A stretch of 42,482 bases of DNA. Origin: Clostridiales bacterium (lineage in GTDB: Bacteria > Bacillota > Clostridia > Oscillospirales > Oscillospiraceae). The position numbers and the translations under genes are program-made. Location of the stretch: NCBI GenBank assembly GCA_004555705.1, contig SFHI01000012.1, positions 1 to 42,482 on the forward strand, written 5' to 3'. Below are positions 39,342 through 42,482 of this stretch, one piece after another (the stretch's first letter is position 1; the number at the start of each line of letters is the position of its first letter). A model generated the notes under the pieces. It did no database searches. It was not told where the DNA came from and saw only the letters and a program-made list of their open reading frames with translations.

Positions 39342-39510
39342 TTGCCTGACAGTAAATGTGAAGTAATGACCTGCGGTCATTGTGAAATGTTCCGCTTGCG
39401 CGGAACGTGAAATGAAATAAATCCCTCACACGCGGGCCGCGCATTTCACATGGCGAAGCCATATTTCACTTGCAAAGCAAATTTCACAAATCCCGCAAGG
39501 GATTTATTTC
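39342..39510. repeat. Array of small hairpins spaced by GTGAAAT / ATTTCAC
   Basis: Hairpins ATGACC-TGC-GGTCAT (39366-39380), GTTCCGC-TTGC-GCGGAAC (39389-39406), CGCGG-G-CCGCG (39431-39441), ATGGC-GAA-GCCAT (39450-39462), TTGC-AAA-GCAA (39470-39480) and AAATCCC-GCAA-GGGATTT (39488-39505). The spacers are GTGAAAT left of centre and ATTTCAC right of it, so the array is itself inverted about 39436. GAAATAAATCCCT (39414-39426) can also pair with AGGGATTTATTTC (39498-39510), giving an alternative fold. Function unknown. Confidence 0.75.
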
Positions 39511-39514
39511 GTTG

Positions 39515-39557
39515 AAAAGAACGCGCTTTTGTCAGGCAGACAAAAGCGCGTTCTTTT
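39515..39557 (-). terminator. Long terminator after tRNA-Gly, usable in both directions
   Basis: A perfect 19-bp stem (AAAAGAACGCGCTTTTGTC, 39515-39533, with its complement 39539-39557) around a 5-nt loop, with A and T runs at its ends. It starts 1 nt beyond the tRNA 3' end and can also end transcripts from cobC. Confidence 0.88.
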
Positions 39558-39558
39558 C

Positions 39559-39632
39559 TGGAGCAGGGTACGGGAGTCGAACCCGCCTTCACAGCTTGGG
39601 AAGCTGTTGTATTACCGATATACGAACCCTGC
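39559..39632 (-). tRNA. tRNA-Gly (anticodon CCC)
   Basis: A 74-nt cloverleaf with encoded CCA. Acceptor GCAGGGT/ACCCTGC, D arm GTAT/ATAC, anticodon stem ACAGC/GCTGT with loop TTCCCAA (anticodon CCC), T arm GCGGG-TTCGACT-CCCGT. It reads GGG codons. It has its own promoter and terminator. Confidence 0.95.
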
Positions 39633-39643
39633 ACAGTGAGGGT

Positions 39644-39672
39644 ATTATAGCAGACCTTTTTGGAAAATTCAA
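39644..39672 (-). promoter_or_regulatory. Promoter of tRNA-Gly
   Basis: On the minus strand TTGAAT (39672-39667) and perfect TATAAT (39649-39644) are 17 nt apart, 11 nt before the mature 5' end. Confidence 0.8.
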
Positions 39673-39732
39673 GTACTATTTTGTCGGGAGAGAAATTTCA
39701 CGGGTTGCTCCACGGAAAAGCAGCCGGAATGG

Positions 39733-39904
39733 TAAATTGGTGTTTGATGATCGTAGGGGCGGATAATATCCGCCCGTAACCTTTCGACGACAAAAGCGCT
39801 CCGTTTTATCGAAAGCACTCAAAAAGCTTAAGCGTTAAGCGGGCGGCTAATAGCCGCCCCTACGGTAGGAACGTGATGCGTTTCAAAACTGCAAACACCG
39901 ATTT
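39733..39904. repeat. Complete module A element
   Basis: Ends TAAATTGGTGTTTG (39733-39746) and CAAACACCGATTT (39892-39904). Core arms GTAGGGGCGGATAATATCCG and GGCGGCTAATAGCCGCCCCT. It lies between the tRNA and the 75-aa gene; the remaining non-coding DNA in 39673-39998 holds the promoter listed next. Confidence 0.83.
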
Positions 39905-39947
39905 ATCTGCCTGCGGGGGATGGTTTGCGGATTCCGGGGGGGATGAC

Positions 39948-39976
39948 TTGAGTTGGGGGGAGAAGTGTGATATAAT
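39948..39976 (+). promoter_or_regulatory. Promoter of the 75-residue protein gene
   Basis: TTGAGT (39948-39953) and perfect TATAAT (39971-39976) are 17 nt apart; AAGGAGG follows at 39985-39991. Confidence 0.75.
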
Positions 39977-39998
39977 CCAACAAAAAGGAGGTATGACC

Positions 39999-40226
39999 AT
40001 GGCGGAGTATGAACTGGTTTACGAGATCAAGAACCTGTGCCGCAACAACCAGATGCGGGACGTGTTTTTTGAGGAGGTGGAGTGCGCGGACCCGGAGGAG
40101 TACCTGCGGCAACGGTTTGCCGGAAAGCGGCTGGAGCTGACCACGGAGCGGGGCCCCGGGGGCGCGGTGACCATCCACGCCGTGGTGGACGGCCTGACGG
40201 AAAAATACGTGTTCACCCCCATCTGA
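39999..40226 (+). CDS. Small acidic protein of unknown function
   Basis: A 75-residue soluble protein, not recognised. It contains EYELVYEIKNLCRNNQMRD, an acidic middle and a C-terminal TEKYVFTPI that looks like the end of a beta hairpin. Its own good promoter and AAGGAGG with 7 nt spacing to this ATG show it is a real gene; an ATG 6 nt earlier has too little spacing. It is monocistronic, between repeats. Confidence 0.7.
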   Translation: MAEYELVYEIKNLCRNNQMRDVFFEEVECADPEEYLRQRFAGKRLELTTERGPGGAVTIHAVVDGLTEKYVFTPI

Positions 40227-40243
40227 TAAGCGCATTGGGACGG

Positions 40244-40431
40244 AAAATTGGTTTTTATAATTGACAATTGACAATTAACAATTGACAATTAAGGAATCCC
40301 TTCGGGATGAAAATAAAATAATAGCACTCGAGAACACACCATTACATTTCAAAAGCGTCCCAGAAGGACACAATAATTGTCAACTGTCAATTGTCAATTG
40401 TCAATTCGGCGAAGCCGTCAAGCACCAATTA
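40244..40431. repeat. Complete module C element
   Basis: Ends AAATTGGTTTTTA-like (from 40245) and CAAGCACCAATT (40419-40430). Left: repeated ATTGACAATT, then AAGGAATCCCTTCGGGAT; right: repeated TTGTCAATT and CGGCGAAGCCG. With the promoter listed next it accounts for the 40227-40637 gap. Confidence 0.8.
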
Positions 40432-40494
40432 ACGTGTCCGGTTGGGGACGCGGGGGTGTTTGGAAAAAAACTTGCGTTCCAGTGAAAAAGTGGG

Positions 40495-40534
40495 TTGAAT
40501 TTAGGCACAATCTGTGATACGATATCGTTGTATC
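40495..40534 (+). promoter_or_regulatory. Promoter with overlapping dyad, upstream of cooC
   Basis: TTGAAT (40495-40500) and TACGAT (40518-40523) are 17 nt apart. The -10 lies in a dyad-rich stretch, GATACGATATCG then TTGTATCGATAT (40516-40538), a possible regulator site controlling the Wood-Ljungdahl genes. The leader is about 105 nt. Confidence 0.5.
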
Positions 40535-40637
40535 GATATGGGCGCAGTGCGCCCCGGGGACGGCTGTGCCGGCCTGACGATCTTTTCCGGAACTGCGGCG
40601 CGGGCCCGGAACTTTGCATTACCTGGAGGCTTTTTCT

Positions 40638-41408
40638 ATGGCTACACCCCATACCATTGCGGTTGCCGGCAAGGGCGGCGTGGGCAAAACCACCACCTGC
40701 GGCATGATCATTGATTATCTGTGCTCCAAGCACTCCGGCCCCGTTCTCGTGGTGGATGCCGACGCGAACTCCAACCTCAACGAGGTGCTGGGCGTGGAGG
40801 TGGAGACCTCCCTTGGCCAGATTCGGGAGGAAATGGCTCAGGCCGAGCTGAAGGGCACCATTCCCAAGGGGATGACCAAGGCCGACTACGCGGAGATGAA
40901 GTTCAGCTCCGCCCTCATCGAGGACGACGACTTCGATATGCTGGTTATGGGCCGTACCCAGGGCAAGGGGTGCTATTGTTATGTTAACGGCGTGCTCAAG
41001 ACCCAGGTGGACAAGTACGCCAAGAATTATTCCTATATTGTTATGGACAACGAGGCGGGGCTGGAGCACGTGGCCCGGGGAACTCTTCCCCATGTGGATA
41101 CCCTGCTTCTGATTTCCGACTGCTCCCGCCGGGGCATCCAGGCCGTGGCCCGGATCGCCGAGATGGTGGAGGAGATGGACCTGAATCCGGGCATGATGGG
41201 CCTCATCGTCAACCGGGCTCCCGGAGGAACCCTGGACGACGGCGTGAAGGCCGAAATCGAGAAGCACGGCCTGAAGCTCTTCGGCGTGCTGCCCCACGAC
41301 GAGGCGGTGTACCGCTGCGACTGCCAGGGCGAGCCCTCGGCAAAGCTCCCCCAGGACGATCCCATGAAGACCGCCCTGAAGGGAATTATGCAGTCCATCG
41401 GACTGTAA
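40638..41408 (+). CDS. cooC: CooC-type nickel-insertion ATPase
   Basis: A 256-residue MinD/CooC-family ATPase. The deviant Walker A is AGKGGVGKTTT, the switch region VVDADANSN, and the Cys-containing GKGCYCYVNGVL motif is typical of CooC, which binds metal at a dimer interface. It helps insert nickel into CO dehydrogenase/acetyl-CoA synthase. GGAGG lies 9 nt before the ATG. It precedes acsD and acsC, as is usual in acetogen-type clusters. Confidence 0.92.
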   Translation: MATPHTIAVAGKGGVGKTTTCGMIIDYLCSKHSGPVLVVDADANSNLNEVLGVEVETSLGQIREEMAQAELKGTIPKGMTKADYAEMKFSSALIEDDDFDMLVMGRTQGKGCYCYVNGVLKTQVDKYAKNYSYIVMDNEAGLEHVARGTLPHVDTLLLISDCSRRGIQAVARIAEMVEEMDLNPGMMGLIVNRAPGGTLDDGVKAEIEKHGLKLFGVLPHDEAVYRCDCQGEPSAKLPQDDPMKTALKGIMQSIGL

Positions 41409-41475
41409 AGCATTTGTCAGTAATGCGGGTTTCCGCATTCAAATAAAACATACATTTTCAAGGGGGATTATCATT

Positions 41476-42364
41476 ATGGCTTTCGTTCCCAAGACGCAGC
41501 CTTATAACGGCCGGATCAACGCCGTTACCCTGGGCACCGGTGACAAGGCAATCGTCATCGGCGGTCAGAATGTGCTGCCGTTTTACACCTTCGACGCGCC
41601 GGGACGCGCCCGCTCTGAAGGCGTTCTACGAGGGCTGCACCACCATGGCCGACTACGCAAAGCGCGCGGAGACCATGCCCGGCGCGGACTTCCTGGTGCT
41701 GCACTTTGAGTCCGCCGATCCCAACGGCGCCAACAGAAGCGTTGCCGACTGCGTGGCCGACGCCAAGGCTGTGGCCGACGCCGTTTCCATGCCCATCGTG
41801 ATCATGGGCTGCAAGAACATCGAGAAGGACGGCGAGCTGTTCTCCAAGATCGCCGAGGCCCTCCAGGGCAAGAACATCCTGGTGCTCTCCGCCCGCTCCG
41901 AGGACTACAAGACCGTGGGCGCTTCCGTCGCTCTGGCCTATGGCCAGAAGGTTGGCGCGGAGACCGCTGACGACATCAACCTGGCCAAGCAGCTGAACAT
42001 CATGCTCAAGGGCCTGACCGTTGCTCCCGAGAGCATCGTCATGAACATCGGCACCGCCGCCGTGGGCTACGGCTTCGAGTACGTGGCCTCCACCCTGGAC
42101 CGCGTCCGTCTGGCCGCTCTGGCCCAGTCCGACGCTGACCTGCAGATGCCCATTATCGCTCCCGTGTCCACCGACACCTGGGGCGTGAAGGAATCCTCCG
42201 CCTCCGAAGAGGACGAGCCCGCCTGGGGCAGCCGCGAGGAGCGCGCCATCGGTATGGAAGTTTCCACCGCTGCTGCCAACCTGACCGGCGGCGCTGACGC
42301 CGTGATCATGCGGCATCCCGCGGCGGTTGCGACCATCAAGAAGTTCATTACCGAACTCGTCTAA
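41476..42364 (+). pseudogene. acsD: Corrinoid iron-sulfur protein small (delta) subunit, frame disrupted
   Basis: Codons from ATG 41476 read MAFVPKTQPYNGRINAVTLG and on to VLPFYTFDAP, the correct N-terminus. From about 41605 the family sequence continues in another frame (PALKAFYEGCTTMADYAKRA, through MNIGTAAVGYGFEYVASTLD, to FITELV). By comparison with homologues about 20 codons between FDAP and LKAFYEG are missing. GACGCGCC occurs twice at the break (41594-41601 and 41604-41611). The protein normally carries, with AcsC, the methyl group on cobalamin for acetyl-CoA synthesis. The lesion is either a real deletion or an assembly error; in-frame acsC follows directly. Confidence 0.85.
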
Positions 42365-42384
42365 TCGGAAGGAGGATACATACA

Positions 42385-42482
42385 ATGGCTTTGAAAGGTC
42401 TTGACATTTTTAAGCTGTCGCCCAAGAAGAACTGCAAGGAGTGCGGCAGCCCCACCTGTATGGCATTCTGCATGAAGGTGGC
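42385..42482 (+). CDS. acsC: Corrinoid iron-sulfur protein large (gamma) subunit, N-terminal fragment
   Basis: The gene is cut by the right edge after 32 codons. MALKGLDIFKLSPKKNCKEC begins it, and CKECGSPTCMAFC is the Cys motif that binds the 4Fe-4S cluster reducing the cobalamin. GGAAGGAGG lies 9 nt upstream. It is co-transcribed with acsD. Confidence 0.9.
   Translation, partial: MALKGLDIFKLSPKKNCKECGSPTCMAFCMKV

Noticed and set aside
1..42482. A prophage, integron or insertion sequence.
   Set aside because: No integrase, transposase, capsid, terminase or attC-type gene cassette was found in any frame.

Overview
The window is a GC-rich chromosomal segment of an anaerobic, probably gut-dwelling clostridium (Bacillota, Clostridia, Oscillospirales-like). 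The grounds are Gram-positive ribosome binding sites and lipoprotein signals, clostridial gene types, a Wood-Ljungdahl fragment (cooC, acsD, acsC), a cobalamin-salvage block under a B12 riboswitch, and an abundance of palindromic intergenic repeats of a kind I associate, from memory, with gut Oscillospirales genomes. The genus cannot be fixed from sequence alone.

Layout. 1-4.4 kb (minus strand): start of gap (GAPDH), a UMF1/Atg22-like MFS transporter, a zinc-dependent phospholipase C-family protein and a MalY/PatB-type C-S lyase. 4.4-6.6 kb (plus): a membrane pseudokinase with a zinc ribbon and Cys-rich extracytoplasmic repeats. 7.1-11.8 kb (minus): the phosphate operon pstS-pstC-pstA-pstB-phoU. 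12.0-13.9 kb (plus): a PP2C phosphatase and a HAD hydrolase. 14.2-25.4 kb: an alpha-glucan block, with a LacI-type regulator facing a debranching enzyme, malQ, a maltodextrin-type ABC importer (binding protein plus two permeases) and a secreted GH13 amylase lipoprotein. 25.7-26.5 kb: a TraX-like membrane protein. 26.9-32.6 kb: a Dlt-like surface-acylation operon (ligase, PLP decarboxylase, carrier protein, MBOAT, SGNH protein). 33.0-39.3 kb: B12 riboswitch, dual ECF-type ATPase, a TIM-barrel protein, cobT-cobU-cobS, a reduced CobU-like protein and a CobC-like phosphatase. 39.6 kb: tRNA-Gly(CCC). 40.0-42.5 kb: a 75-aa unknown protein, cooC, a frame-disrupted acsD and the start of acsC.

The most unusual layer lies between the genes. 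About fourteen intergenic elements begin with CAAATTGGTGTTTG (or a near variant) and most end with its reverse complement, yet they carry unrelated palindromic interiors: module A (GGGCGGATAATATCCGCCC type), B (TGTCATTGCGA...GGCAATCCCCCGG type), C (tandem ATTGACAATT plus AATCCCTTCGGGATT-like hairpin), a C variant (GTGGACAGTTGACAGT type) and D (CTTCCCCCGGGGGGAAGG type). They nest inside one another, sit in transcribed leaders downstream of strong promoters, interrupt operons, and in several places supply the stop codon and the last residues (IDN) of the neighbouring protein.

The second notable system is the Dlt-like operon. A DAP/ornithine-decarboxylase-fold enzyme is translationally coupled to the adenylating ligase, which suggests that an amino acid is decarboxylated while tethered to the carrier protein (as BtrK does in butirosin synthesis) before an MBOAT/SGNH pair moves it to a surface polymer. 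Two genes (acsD, and the junction between the ECF ATPase and the TIM-barrel gene) show internal losses with frame changes. These are either real lesions or assembly errors.
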